Assembly: GCF_037325665.1 (NCBI RefSeq)
Contig: NC_090259.1
Coordinates: 31,619,771-31,683,770 of the forward strand
Source of the DNA: Littorina saxatilis
Taxonomy: Eukaryota; Mollusca; Gastropoda; Littorinimorpha; Littorinidae
Direction of reading: 5' to 3'
Length of the DNA: 64,000 nucleotides
The position numbers and the translations under genes are program-made. Under the pieces are notes generated by a model. That model was given only the letters and a program-made list of their open reading frames with translations, was not told the DNA's origin and did not search any database. Below are positions 1-13,313 of this stretch, piece by piece. Each line of letters begins with the position of its first letter. Position 1 is the stretch's first letter.

Positions 1-89
<89 letters not shown>

Positions 90-115
90 CAATGGCCTAT
101 GTGAATTCACATCCG

Positions 116-188
<73 letters not shown>
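1..188 (+). repeat. (CT)n microsatellite, two blocks
   Basis: Almost pure CT from the window edge to 87 and from about 119 to 188, split by 30 unique bases. Confidence 0.95.
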
Positions 189-190
<2 letters not shown>

Positions 191-777
191 AGTCTCTCGT
201 CAGGGTTTTTTCCCACAGAAAAATTCGAACCATCGTGCCTACGCCGCATGAGCCCAACTCAAATCGAGGCTTTGAGGTTGGGTTGCAAGCAAAATACGGA
301 TCGGCTTTCTCAGGAGGCGGAGAAGGGTACAGGGTCGTCACAGGGGGCGCGCGTATCGGTGCATTCCGGCAATTGTTCCGCTCCAGTTTATTTATTTTAG
401 CCGTTACTGTGTCGGACAATGGGGCGAGTCCGCACCGGCGCAAAAACAGTGGCTGAGTTTGATTTTGAAATGCCAAGGTTATTATCGCGCTTGAAATAGT
501 GTATCTGCAAACACGACTTTGTGTTGTGTTCTGGTCCGTTCTCACTGACTCGGCAAAGTGAAATGTTTCATTCTTATTGGAGCCAAAAAGTCAGTGCCGA
601 ATGCAAAACAGAGCATGCTTACAAACATTTTCCTCCTGTATCGACTATCTTGCCAATCAGCCGCATAGATCAATTTAATCTTCACATGGTTTTCAAAGCA
701 TATCCTCCCACTTGCACCAAAACAGAACATCTATAGCCGGACAGATGTCTGTGCAGAGTTAAGATGTTTGCTGAAAT

Positions 778-905
778 GGATGTCACAAGTGACATCTTAT
801 GTCAATTCGCTAAATGTGTTCTGCAAACGAAGACTGTACAATCCGACAAAAGAGACTGCAGATATAAGGACTACACAATCACAAGATGATATAGCACTCA
901 ATTTT
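778..905 (+). repeat. 130-bp repeat next to a CT tract, copy 1
   Basis: GATGTCACAAGTGACATCTT through CACTCAATTTTG. The copy at 1957 differs by a few bases. Contains the small palindrome GATGTCACaagTGACATC and runs into TCTCTCTC. Confidence 0.8.
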
Positions 906-998
906 GTTTTTCTCTCTCTCTAGATCAATTCTCCCTGTTGCTTTCCGTCACTTTTTCTTTTAGTTGCTGATGAAGACCAGGTGGCCGAACCCGGTTGT

Positions 999-1112
<114 letters not shown>

Positions 1113-1649
1113 ACGTTTCCTTACCCTAATAAAACACCACAAAAACTACCTTTCATAAGATATGATTTAGCATCCTTATGGAAGCACCAACTGTGAAGCT
1201 TGTTATCCAACATTCAGTGCGACTGATGAGGGATGGCTGCCACGTGCAAACACACTGGGTCACTGTGACGGAAGTTTGTTTTCAATTGTGTCACGCTTAT
1301 AGTCTGTGCTTTATCACTTGCCAGGTTGATGTGTTGCACAGATGTGTAGCACAAACCTCTGTTGTTTTGTATAATAATCTGAAGGTATACTCAATTTGAT
1401 GCTGACTCACAATTTTATGCTCAAAGGTATCGAAAGAAAGGCCTCACATTTCTTGAGACCCAAACTTACCCTCTCCCATAATTATTCAACAGCAAAACAA
1501 ATAATTTTAAACTGATGATTATGATGATGACGACGATGCTAATGATGATGATGATCACCGTTCATAACAAAATGAAATCATTGAAGTTATTAAACTCATC
1601 GTGTTATAGAAAGCTTACTGGATGACTGGAAAAAAGCATGTTGCTATTT

Positions 1650-1955
1650 CGTAGAGGTTACATGCCGAGTCTCAGTGAATATTACAAATAATGGTCGAAG
1701 TTAGCGGATCATGAAAAATGCTCGCTGCATGAAGCTTGCATTTTTCATGACCGCGAACTGAGACCATTATTGTTAATATTCACAGAGGTGTGTAACCTCT
1801 TTATTCCTCCTTTCTTCAGTTAATCAAAGAAAAGGGGAGTTTTTGTGCTAAAGTTTGATCGAATACTATTCACTCAATTAGTCTGCCTGCACAGACGATT
1901 GATTAATGCACGGTTGTCCAGTTCCGTGAAAATCATTCAATTCTGTTAACACTTC
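1650..1955. mobile_element. Palindrome-bearing element, copy 1
   Basis: Positions 1653-1800 form a long imperfect palindrome (AGAGGTTACATGCC ... GTGTGTAACCTCT). Homology to the copy at 47.7 kb continues beyond it to about 1955, so the mobile unit is asymmetric. No ORF. Confidence 0.75.
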
Positions 1956-1956
1956 G

Positions 1957-2888
<932 letters not shown>

Positions 2889-2900
2889 ATGTTACAACAT

Positions 2901-3291
2901 GGACGGGCGCTGTGGCGGGGTGGTAAGACGTCGGCCTCTTAATCGGAAGGTCGAGGGTTCGAATCCCGGTCGCGGCCGCCTGGTGGGTTAAGTGTGGAGA
3001 TTTTTCCGATCTCCCAGGTCAACGTGTGTGCAGACCTGCTAGTGGCTTATCCCCCTTCGTGTGTACACGCAAGCACAAGACCAAGTGCGCACGTAAAAGA
3101 TCCTGTAATCCATGTCAGAGTTCGGTGGGTTATAGAAACACGAAAATATCCAGCATGCTTCCTCCGAAAGCGGCGTATGGCTGCCTTAATGGCGGGGTAA
3201 AAACGGTCATACACGTAAAATTCCACTCGTGCAAAAAACACGAGTGTACGTGGGAGTTTCAGCCCACGAACGCAGAAGCAGAAGACAGAAG
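2901..3291 (+). mobile_element. tRNA-derived SINE, family 1, full copy
   Basis: A tRNA-like head with A-box-like TGGCGGGGTGGTAAG and B-box GGTTCGAATCCC is followed by a ~300-base body shared with five other places in the window and a degenerate GAAG-rich 3' end. It is flanked by a perfect 12-base target duplication, ATGTTACAACAT, at 2889-2900 and 3292-3303. The tRNA-like promoter places it among Pol III SINEs moved by a LINE. Confidence 0.9.
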
Positions 3292-3303
3292 ATGTTACAA
3301 CAT

Positions 3304-3490
3304 CAAATGCATGTGTGCTTTCAAGGTGAACATTCACAATGACTGTCAGATAAAAGGCCCAATTTTCACTTTACATTTCAATGGCAAACAGTCAAATGTG
3401 TGCATCAGGATCTACCATGATCATTGCACTTTCAAAAGATGGATAGAAAATAGAACAGACCTAAGGAGGCATCATGTCGCGGACCATTAA
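3304..3490 (+). other. Open-frame remnant of unknown origin after a SINE
   Basis: After the SINE target duplication the sequence stays open for about 60 codons to TAA, with a protein-like composition (Cys, His, aromatic residues; e.g. GPIFTLHFNGKQSNVCIRIY). The longer open frame that runs in from 3026 is SINE sequence read as protein. Upstream of the SINE the same frame closes at once, so a 5' exon or intron would be needed. I do not recognise a domain. It could be a decayed exon or chance. Confidence 0.2.
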
Positions 3491-4156
3491 TACGACACTT
3501 GTGTCAAATGAAAAATAGTTAATTCTTTTGACTGTCTTTGGTAAACGAAATCAAGACTGAACGTCCAAATCTTAGGAATATTTAACAGGAGATGAAACAA
3601 ACATCTGACTCTGTATGGACCCCAAAATTACTGACAAGAATTAATACATGTTCAGTGTATGTGGAACAATAAAAGTGCATGTATCTAAAAAGTCTTCCTA
3701 GTGATGATAAGAAAAATCATTCCAATGACGCTAATTTTATCACAAGAACCACAATCATGCAATCCAGACTGGTTGAAAAGAGAACTTCTGAAAGCTGTTG
3801 GCACGGATCAGGCCACACCTTTTCCTCAGGTTTGACTGGGAACAAAGTCATGATGCAGACTCTTCGTTAATGATCAAACACATTTAGTCAATATTCTCCT
3901 GATAAATGCCCAACCGGACTGTTGGCAGTATCTTGGTTTCGTCAACTCGATGGAACTGCCTCACACCCCGCGCTCCTTTGCTGGGCTGGGTTGGTCCAGA
4001 CAAACTTACACTCTTCCTCTTCCTCTTTCGTCCAGCACGCTCTGGATTGTCGAAATGGTGATCACTGAATCAAAGGAAAATTAATGGCATTGTTGCAGAG
4101 AAAAACAAAATGGCAAACCATTCAAATGTGTTCTTCGGCATTTTTTCACATGATTA

Positions 4157-4396
4157 GGCCAAAAAAAAAAATAGGTCTGTTTACGGTAACCCGACCGACC
4201 CTAGTTTTTTCGCGCGACCCTAGACTTTTTTTTGGCATTTGGAAAAAAAAAAATAAAAAAAATCTTGTTTTTTGGGCAAAATAACTTAAAAATATGGTTT
4301 TTTGGGGGAAAAAAAAAAAAAAAAAAAAAATCCCGACCTACCGACCCTATTTTTTTGGCCTATGTTACCGTAAACAGACCTATTTTTTTTTTGGCC
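4157..4396. mobile_element. 240-bp MITE with A-rich/T-rich terminal inverted repeats
   Basis: Left GGCC-A11-TAGGTCTGTTTACGGTAAC is inverted at the right (GTTACCGTAAACAGACCTA-T9-GGCC). TTA occurs on both sides. The interior is poly(A/T) with repeated CCGACCCTA motifs. Confidence 0.8.
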
Positions 4397-4984
4397 TTAT
4401 TATATATTGGCCCATAAACAAACCATCTGTCCCAAAACGGGTCATTGAGTATAGTCCAAAACAAGAGCATATATACATATATCATGCATAATAGGTGAAC
4501 GTTACAAAATGTACAAAATGCTGGATTTGGTGCTGTGAAATTTGGCGTTTACTCAGAGCTTTTTAGAGAATAGAAACTAATACTTGAGAAATGAAAACGT
4601 AACACTTTGGCAACCAAATAACAAGAAAAGCAAATGCGTATACGACTCGCAATCGTCATGTCCATCAGGGTTTTGTATGTCTTAAAAGGAGAATTCCACT
4701 ACTTATGCCCCCCCCCCACCTCCCCCCCCCCCTTCAAAGAATTCTTTTGGAAATAAAAGCTGTTCCACATTCATAAAATAATGTTCAAGAGAACTTTATA
4801 CTGACCAACTGATTGACACAAACTTGATCTATAATATGTGACCTGTATCAATCCAGTCAACTCTCAGAATATTTCCCATATTCAAACCAACCTCCTTCCC
4901 ACTACCAGCACAAGCCTGACATACTCAACATCCACCAAATTATTTTTGAAAAAAATTCTTTTTTGTTTTTGAACAAGAATGATG

Positions 4985-5835
4985 ATAATTACTTATTTTC
5001 TTTCCCATATTGGATGTTGGCTAGCCCAGATAAAATATGTACACTCAGACACTTGAGTGACCTCATTTCTGACACTATGACATCATAACATGATGTCATC
5101 ACCAAGAGTAGCCAAGACTGACCAAATCAAACAATGACATCATAGCTTAATGAGGTCAAGACTTATACCCTTGATATACCCTCAGTGGAAATTTTCAGTG
5201 GTCAAAATCTTTTCCAGCAAACATTTTCCTGCTGGGATTCTAAAATTTGATGAAAACACGCAAAATTTTGGTCATGCCTGCTGATTCGCAACACCTACAA
5301 TTTAGTGAAATTTAGAGGCTTTTGCTCCCAAAATAACTGACAAAACCTCAATGTAAAACTTTTACAAACATGGCCCCATTGTGACCCCAAAATGCGACTG
5401 GGGTCAACCAAACTACGGTCACGTCGATAGATTATCAATCCCTTCAAGTGTTCAAAGTTTCAAAGCTCTAGCTTCAAAAACGCATGAGATGACATCAATG
5501 TTAAGTTATAATGAATCGAACATGATCCCCCCTGTGACTCCAAAACTTGACGAGGGTCAATCAAACTTACGTCAAGTCGGATGATTATCAAACCCTAGAA
5601 GTGTGAGTATCAAAGCGGTAGCTTCAATAACATCTGATATAACCTCAACGTTAAGTTTTATAAAAACGAATATGACCCCGCTGTGACCCCCAAATTGGAC
5701 GAGGGTCAACCAAACTGGGGTTACTTCGTGAGATCATCAAACCCTAAAAGTTTCGGCCGGCCGCCCGGCCATACCACTGGACACATATGAATCCTAATAC
5801 TCACCAATTACTCAGGTGAGTCAAACACTATAAAT
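4985..5835 (+). repeat. Interspersed repeat with ~150-bp internal tandem units
   Basis: From about 5385 three diverged units repeat the order GTGACCCCAAA, GACGAGGGTCAA, CAAACTT, ATTATCAAACCC, AAGTGT and CAATGTTAAGTTTTA. It ends in a GGCCGGCCGCCCGGCC motif and an ACTCACC/GGTGAGT inverted pair at 5790-5822. No ORF. Confidence 0.6.
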
Positions 5836-5862
5836 GGAGGGCAGTCTCTATGATCTGAAAAA

Positions 5863-6118
5863 GCACTTTGACCTTAGCATTTCTGCAATTTACAGACATG
5901 TGCACTTTGATCTTAGCAAAAACTGGGACCCCACACACGATTTTGTTTTCATGCGATCAAGGACCTCCACATTCTTGTTTTTGTTCACAATACAAAGATG
6001 GGTAGCTGGTAACCTCCCGAAATGTTTCAGAGTGTACAATAGATCGAGGGAATGCACAAAAAGCTGCCTGAAAGAATTGCACTTTGACCTTAGCATGGGT
6101 GCACTTTGACTTTAGCAT
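5863..6118 (+). repeat. Four copies of GCACTTTGACCTTAGCAT
   Basis: Near-identical 17-18-base motifs at 5863, 5902, 6079 and 6101, all in the same direction, as two pairs. Each contains TGACCTT-like cores. Could be remnants of a tandem duplication or a cluster of binding sites. Confidence 0.5.
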
Positions 6119-6578
6119 GCGATTCGAATTTTTCATAGACGTTTCTTGCTAAACCAAAGAACTGAGCATAGTAGGAATGAAGGAAGGATAAGCTAGCATC
6201 GTAAGAAACATAATCTAATTGATAGTAGTTACGAATGACTGGTATATATTGAATACTAAGTGAAAATCCTACCTTCCAGCCCGCCAACACTTCGACTCGA
6301 GGGCCCGTATCGTACCACGTGACCGCACGTATACTGAATTTGCCTTAGCTTCCTTCTACGGTGTGAATAACTAGCCCTACATGTTTACAGAGGTAAAGAA
6401 GCAGAGGGGGGAATACGTTTCTTATCCGGTAACAGCTAGATCTCCCAGTAAACATTTCGCCTGGACACAACTCACAAGAAAACTGTTAAATGTAGCACAA
6501 TTTAAACCTGTTCAAATCACAAAAGTTAATTTCACATGTGGCCTGCCTGATACTTAATCCACAAAGAGTTGAGAAGTA

Positions 6579-7351
6579 ACAAGTCGCGTAAGGCGAAATT
6601 ACTACATTTAGTCAAGCTGTGGAACTCACTGAATGAAACTGAACGCACTGCATTTTTTTCACAATGACCGTAGTCAGCCGCTGGTGCAAAAGGCAGGGAA
6701 ACTGACGAGCCTGTAAAGCACGCTTTTCTGTACCTCTCTTCGTTTGAACTTTCTGAGCGTGTTTTTAATCCAAACATATCATATCTATATGTTTTTGGAA
6801 TCAGTAACCGACAAGGAATAAGATGAAATTGTTTTTAACACGATTTCGAAAATTTAATTTTAATCATAATTTTTATATTTTTAATTTTCAGAGCTTGTTT
6901 TTAATCCGAATATAATATACTTATATGTTTTTTGGAATCAGAACACAATGAAGAATAAAATAAAAGTAATTTTGGATCGTTTTATGAAAAAATAATTTTA
7001 ATTACAATTTTCAGATGTTTAATGACCAAAGTCATTAATTAATTTGTAAGCCTCCATGATGAAATGCAATACCGAAGTCCGGCCTTTGTCGAAGATTGCT
7101 TGGCCAAAATTTCAATCAATTTGATTGAAAAATGAAGGTGTGACAGTGCCGCCTCAACTTTAACAAAAAGCCGGATATGACGTCATAAAAGACATTTATC
7201 GAAAAAATGAAAAAAGATGTCTGGGGATATCATACCCAGGAACTCTTATGTCAAATTTCATAAAGATCGGTCCAGTAGTTTACTCTGAATCGCTCTACAC
7301 ACACACACACGCACAGACACAGACACACACACAGACACAGACACAGACACA

Positions 7352-7388
<37 letters not shown>

Positions 7389-7450
7389 CACGACCCTCGT
7401 CTCGATTCTCCCTCTATGTTAAAACATCCAGTCAAAACTTGACTAAATGT
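6579..7450 (+). mobile_element. Helentron-like non-autonomous element (HINE/DINE type), copy 1
   Basis: Begins ACAAGTCGCGTAAGGCGAAA, has ACATTTAGTCAAG near the start, a variable (CA)n block near the end, and finishes with a hairpin whose right arm is CTTGACTAAATGT, the inverse of the start motif. No ORF. Subterminal inverted repeat, internal microsatellite and 3' hairpin are the known layout of Helentron-associated elements; the class call is inference. Confidence 0.75.
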
Positions 7451-7476
7451 AAAAATGGTTCAATGCATAACATATA

Positions 7477-7598
<122 letters not shown>

Positions 7599-8414
7599 GA
7601 GCCGTAGTTCATGCCTGCATGGACTCCTTAAAAAATGAAGAATAGAAATGAGCTAAACATTTCTGTCAGAAGGTTTTTCTCACCTTAATTTCCTTTCAGA
7701 CTTGCTGTTGATGTTGTTGTTCTTGTACATGTTGTTAGTGTCGTCGTCGTCGTTGTTGCTGTATAGTGGGAAGTGTCGTCGTCGTCGTCGTTGATGTTGT
7801 TTTTACTTTCGTCGTAGTCGTCACCGTGGTTGTTGTTGCTGCTGTTTTGGTTCTTTGTTTATTAGTTTGTAAGTTTATTTGTTTTGTAAAAGTGCTCGTT
7901 CTTGCTAATGAAGTCAACTTCTCATGTCACTAGCCCTTCACCAGTAAAACAACACCCCTCCCCCCACCCCGCCCATCCTACTTCCCTAATCCCTTCCTAC
8001 TGCCCCCACCCCACCCGCCCTCCTCCATAACTGCATAGTAGGCCACCGCCTTCACCTGGAGTCATGCCGCATTACCCGCGCGCGCCTAAACAATTAGTGC
8101 AAGTTGCACGTGCTAATTAATTATGCGTATCAAGAGCAACACTGCGGGTCATGCTTCTGTCAGCAGGGAACATATTCCAGGTGAAATGCGTGTTAAGATA
8201 TTTTGGAACTTCCGGGGAAGAAAGACCCTTTAGAACCAAAAAAAATGACGTGATATACATTGACCCGCTGAGAAAGAGAGAGAGAGAGACAGAGACAGAG
8301 AGAGACAGAGACATCTTGTGCAAATGTTGTGCAAAATGTAAGTATACTGCTGAAGCGTGAATGAACGCTCAGGTTTATATATATCTTATCTGTCTGAATA
8401 ACCAAAAGCAACGC
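7599..8414. other. Intergenic, low-complexity
   Basis: GTC/GTT trinucleotide-rich stretch at 7700-7860 and C-rich stretch at 7950-8030. No gene recognised. Confidence 0.5.
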
Positions 8415-8468
8415 TAAAAATGACAGCCTGAAAAGATAACTTTACCAACAACAACAAAAACAAGACAA

Positions 8469-9333
8469 ACAAGTCGCGTAAGGTGAAAATACAACATTTA
8501 GTCAAGTAGCTGTCGAACTCACAGAATGAAACTGAACGCAATGCCATTTTTCAGCAAGACCGTATACTCGTAGCATCGTCAGTCCACCGCTCATGGCAAA
8601 GGCAGTGAAATTGACAAGAAGAGCGGGGTAGTAGTTGCGCTAAGAAGGATAGCACGCTTTTCTGTACCTCTCTTTGTTTTAACTTTCTGAGCGTGTTTTT
8701 AATCCAAACATATCATATCTATATGTTTTTGGAATCAGGAACCGACAAGGAATAAGATGAAAGTGTTTTTAAATTGATTTCGACAATTTAATTTTGATAA
8801 TAAATTTTATATATTTAATTTTCAGAGCTTGTTTTTAATCCAAATATAACATATTTATATGTTTTTGGAATCAGAAAATGATGGAGAATAAGATGAACGT
8901 AAATTTGGATCGTTTTATAAATTTTTTATTTTTTTTACAATTTTCAGATTTTTAATGACCAAAGTCATTAATTAATTTTTAAGCCACCAAGCTGAAATGC
9001 AATACCGAAGTCCGGGCTTCGTCGAAGATTGCTTGACCAAAATTTCAATCAATTTGGTTGAAAAATGAGGGCGTGACAGTGCCGCCTCAACTTTCACGAA
9101 AAGCCGGATATGACGTCATCAAAGACATTTATCAAAAAAATGAAAAAACCGTTCGGGGATTTCATACCCAGGAACTCTCATGTCAAATTTCATAAAGATC
9201 GGTCCAGTAGTTTAGTCTGAATCGCTCTACACACACACACAGACAGACAGACAGACAGACACACATACACCACGACCCTCGTCTCGATTCCCCCCTCTAT
9301 GTTAAAACATTTAGTCAAAACTTGACTAAATGT
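8469..9333 (+). mobile_element. Helentron-like non-autonomous element, copy 2
   Basis: Same ends and interior as copy 1, with a (CAGA)n/(CA)n block at 9231-9268. It is flanked by a 49-base direct duplication (8415-8463 and 9333-9381), far longer than any usual target duplication. Confidence 0.78.
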
Positions 9334-9381
9334 AAAAATGACAGCCTGAAAAGATAACTTTACCAACAACAACAAAAACAA

Positions 9382-10083
9382 AAAAAGCTGTGAAAAACAA
9401 ATGTAATAATATTGTTATTGTAATCATGTATTAAAAGGATACTAGTGGTGCACCCATGAATGCTGATATTCGACAATCAAAAATCGTTCGATATGTGTTT
9501 CCCGTCCCAGACCCCCACTGACAAAACGCACATACTGACTCTGCGCCGTCCAAAATGAGTTTACCATTGCGACAAAAAAGCGTATTTGTTTTCTTATCTA
9601 TTCGAGTTGTTTCGGTTTGCGTAAGTTCGGCCCGGTCCTGTTTCAGAACCACACCGCTTTAAACAGATTATTGACGCCGTTGTTTACAAACTCCAAAGCC
9701 CAGAACCACTCGCCTGTCAAAACTAAAAACTTGGGCCACAAGCCTAAACCTCGCTCCCGATCTCCGTGAGTTTACCTCAAATCTGTCAGAATCGTTTCAC
9801 ACTCGGTCTGCGAGAGTTACCTACCTTTTCCAAACATAGAGGGCGCTGAGTGCTGCGCATGCGCACGCTTAATCCTCCAGATTGGGAGGACGGAGGATGC
9901 AGGAAGAGGAAAGAAAGGGACCCGTGGGATCAAAGGCAGTTCCACGTCTATTTTGTCCTTGCTCTCTCTCTCTCTCTTTGCCGCATTCTTTCCTCGGTTC
10001 AGGGTTCGAGTCCGGGTGCAAACAGTTGGTAAAACGAGTGCTCAGAAGTTCAGTTTTGGGGAACGAGTGTTGGTCTCTCTTTA
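9382..10083. other. Intergenic
   Basis: Short open frames only; nothing recognised apart from a small TCTC run at 9963. Confidence 0.45.
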
Positions 10084-10474
10084 CGACGGGCGCAGTGGTG
10101 TGGTGGTAAGACGTCGGCCTCCTAATCGGGAGGTCGTGAGTTTGAATCCCGGTCGCTGCCGCCTGGTGGGTTAAGAGTGGAGATTTGTCCGATCTCCCAT
10201 GTCAACTTATGTGCAGACCTGCTAGTGACTTAACCCCCTTCGTGTGTACACGCAAGCACAAGACCAAGTGCGCACGGAAAAGATGCCATGTCAGAGTTCG
10301 GTGGGTTATAGAAACACAAAAATGCCCAGCATGCCTCCCCCGAAATCGGCGTATGCTGCCCGAATGGCGGGGTAAAAACGGTCATACACGTCAAATTCCA
10401 CTCGTGCTAAAAACATGAGTGAATGTGGGAGTCTAAGCCCATGAACGAAGAAGAAGAAGAAGAAGAAGAAGAAG
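10084..10474 (+). mobile_element. tRNA-derived SINE, family 1
   Basis: Same head, body and (GAA)n tail as the 2901 copy. Flanks GTCTCTCTTTAC and GTCTATCTTAAA are only a degenerate match, so the target duplication is uncertain. Confidence 0.88.
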
Positions 10475-10844
10475 GTCTATCTTAAAGACATGACCCAGAT
10501 TTACCCCAAAATCGATTTCGCTAATATTTTGCCTGTGACATTGTCAGATTGAGTTGAAACAAGTGTAATTTTCTTTAGAGAAATCTGCAGAACAGACGTT
10601 AAAGACCAAAGACTTTTGAATATGATGACATACCAACAAGCATATTTATAAACGAGGCTTGGGTAATTGGGGTAATTGGATGGGGACAACTTTAAGTTAG
10701 AAAAGAATGCAATATTATGCATTTGTTGAGAAATACATAACAAGCATCACAGTTTGGTATAACGATCTGCAGGGTGGAGACACACACACGAGTATCTAAC
10801 ACTCATTGTCAATCATGATGCAGAAGAATCGTCCATTGCTCTCA

Positions 10845-11112
10845 ATCAATCAATCAATCAATGAGTCTTATATCGCGCATATTCCGTGGGTACAGTTCTA
10901 GGCGCTCTGCAGTGATGCCGTGTGAGATGAAATTTTATACGGCCAGTAGATTGCAGCCATGTCGGCGCATATTTACCTTTCACGGCCTTATTCCAAGTCA
11001 CACGGGTATGGTAGACAATTATTAACTGTGCCAAAGCAATTTTGCCAGGAAAGACCCTTTTGTCAATCGTGGGATCTTTAACGTGCACACCCAATGTAGT
11101 ATACACGGGGGG
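10845..11112 (-). mobile_element. SINE family 3, head-less copy
   Basis: Nearly the same as the body of the 54.96-kb copy, from the (CAAT)n tail through the CACGGCCT and GTGCACACCCAATGTAGT segments. It stops before the tRNA-like head and runs into a G-rich and (GA)n tract. Confidence 0.85.
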
Positions 11113-11141
11113 TGGTTCGGACACAAACAGAGACTGAAGCG

Positions 11142-11220
11142 AGAGGGGGGGGGGGGGCACACGGGGGGAGGGGGATGCGAGAGAGAGAGAGAGAGAGAGA
11201 CAGAGAGAGACAGAGACACA

Positions 11221-11256
<36 letters not shown>

Positions 11257-11283
11257 CACACAGAGATAGACAGACTCAGAGGC
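11142..11283 (+). repeat. G run and (GA)n/(GACA)n tract
   Basis: Poly(G) pieces then mixed GA/GACA repeats, following the truncated family 3 SINE. Confidence 0.9.
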
Positions 11284-11698
11284 AGAGAAACTTACACAGA
11301 GAACGGAGAGGGAGCACGAGCTGTATCGCTTATGGTGGATAGATCTCAAAACTGGCTTTTAAACTTTGACAAGTTTTGACAAGACAAGTTTACAATCACA
11401 CGCCTTCACAAGAAGAGCATTTCACAAAGCCAACGGTCCGTGTCTAAACGCGGCGGACGTCCTTGGCAAAAACAAAACCAAACAAACTAAAAACGAAAAA
11501 AACGCAAGAAACGTTGTGAACTTTTCATCGTGCGATTGTGAAACAGACAAGGGACACGCAGGAACAGCAATTGACGTCACGAGTACACTTTTCAGGGTCA
11601 TAGCTGATGCATGTTAGTTCAAGCTACAGAAGTGACGAATATTAATATGAAACATCAACAAGTTTGGTTTGTTTGTTGTTGTTGGTTGTTGTTGTTGT

Positions 11699-11699
<1 letters not shown>

Positions 11700-11783
<84 letters not shown>
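11700..11783 (+). repeat. (GT)n microsatellite
   Basis: Pure array of about 41 units, 650 bases upstream of the membrane-protein ATG. Confidence 0.95.
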
Positions 11784-11785
<2 letters not shown>

Positions 11786-12435
11786 ACTATTAAACGAGTG
11801 TTATATTATTATTAAACAAGTGTTATATTATTCAGTGTAAGAACTGGAGAGAAAAAAAAAACAGGGTTGCGAAAAGATTCGTGAACAGATTCGTGAATCG
11901 ACGGCATCGAAGTCAGAACTGTCAACTGGAAACAGGAATGAAGCTTTCGCCCTCATTTCAAAATGTGCAAAAACAACTCGTTTAACCTCGTATGTCAATC
12001 AGTTAGATGTATGTACCATGCAATTAGATTCTGTTGTAATATGTAAGCATATAGCAAGTTGTTTAATACCTCTTGTTCACCCATACACAAACATGAACTG
12101 CTCTCGCCTCCGCACACACCCCCTCCTCCCCCCTCCCCTAACCCCCTTCACCCCCCCCCCCCCCTTTTGTAACAGACAAGAATTCAACACCCAATAGTTT
12201 GAAATCGGGAGGTGAATGCGTGTGCGTGCGTGCGTGCGTGCGTCAATGTCGCGCACTGCGCGTGTACACGAAAGGTTTTGAGTCTGGCTGTGAACACTTT
12301 GACGGCCGAGACTAAACCGCAGAAAAAGACTGACGCCATTTTTTCTTTGATACGTCATATTTTGATGTTGTCATACATTTGCGTCAAAGATGACGCATCG
12401 ATCATTTCCTACAAAATGTGGGAATCACACACACC

Positions 12436-12685
12436 ATGAAATTGAGGTTTCTTTTTGACGGTGCTTTCCTTGCTCTGATGCTGTTACTTCAAGGTAAGCA
12501 TGTGTTTTCTCCGTCGATGTTGAATGTATCGCATGCGTTTGGTGTTTGAGTAGACCTATAAGTAATCTAGGTTCTAAACAAGAATTATCGGCTTATTGTG
12601 TGTGTCACGTCTGTCCCAAGAAAAGTCTAAAACATGCAGTGCTGGGTGTTTTTTTCTACAGTTTCTTCTTGTACGTGTATAAAAC

Positions 12686-12753
<68 letters not shown>

Positions 12754-12900
12754 GGGTGGTGTGTGTGTGTGTGGGGGGGGGGGGCGGTCTTACGACGAAG
12801 ATCACGTGTTTATAGTTTCAAATTTAAGCTGCTGAGCAAATCATTTAAAGATGTAAAGAGAAAGAGCGAGAGAGAGAGAGAGAAAGGGGGGAGGGGAGAC

Positions 12901-12972
<72 letters not shown>

Positions 12973-13245
12973 ATTGATGTATATTTATTAAGTCTTGCTT
13001 TAACTTTAAGGCAGTGTTATTATTTACTTCTGACAGCACTTTCTGAGGACAAAAGTACTAATGCAGAGTTTCAAGATTATAGTTGATTGAACAGGAAACT
13101 GTATTTGTTAAGGTCTCTGAAACAAATCTGACTTTCTTTTCAGCAAGCTTCACACACACACACACATACACACACACACACACACACACCAACACACATA
13201 GGCACACCCACACACACATATACACACACACACACACACATACAC

Positions 13246-13313
<68 letters not shown>

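Noticed and set aside
3026-3291. 154-codon open frame covering the SINE
   Set aside because: The first part repeats in other SINE copies and is non-coding SINE body.
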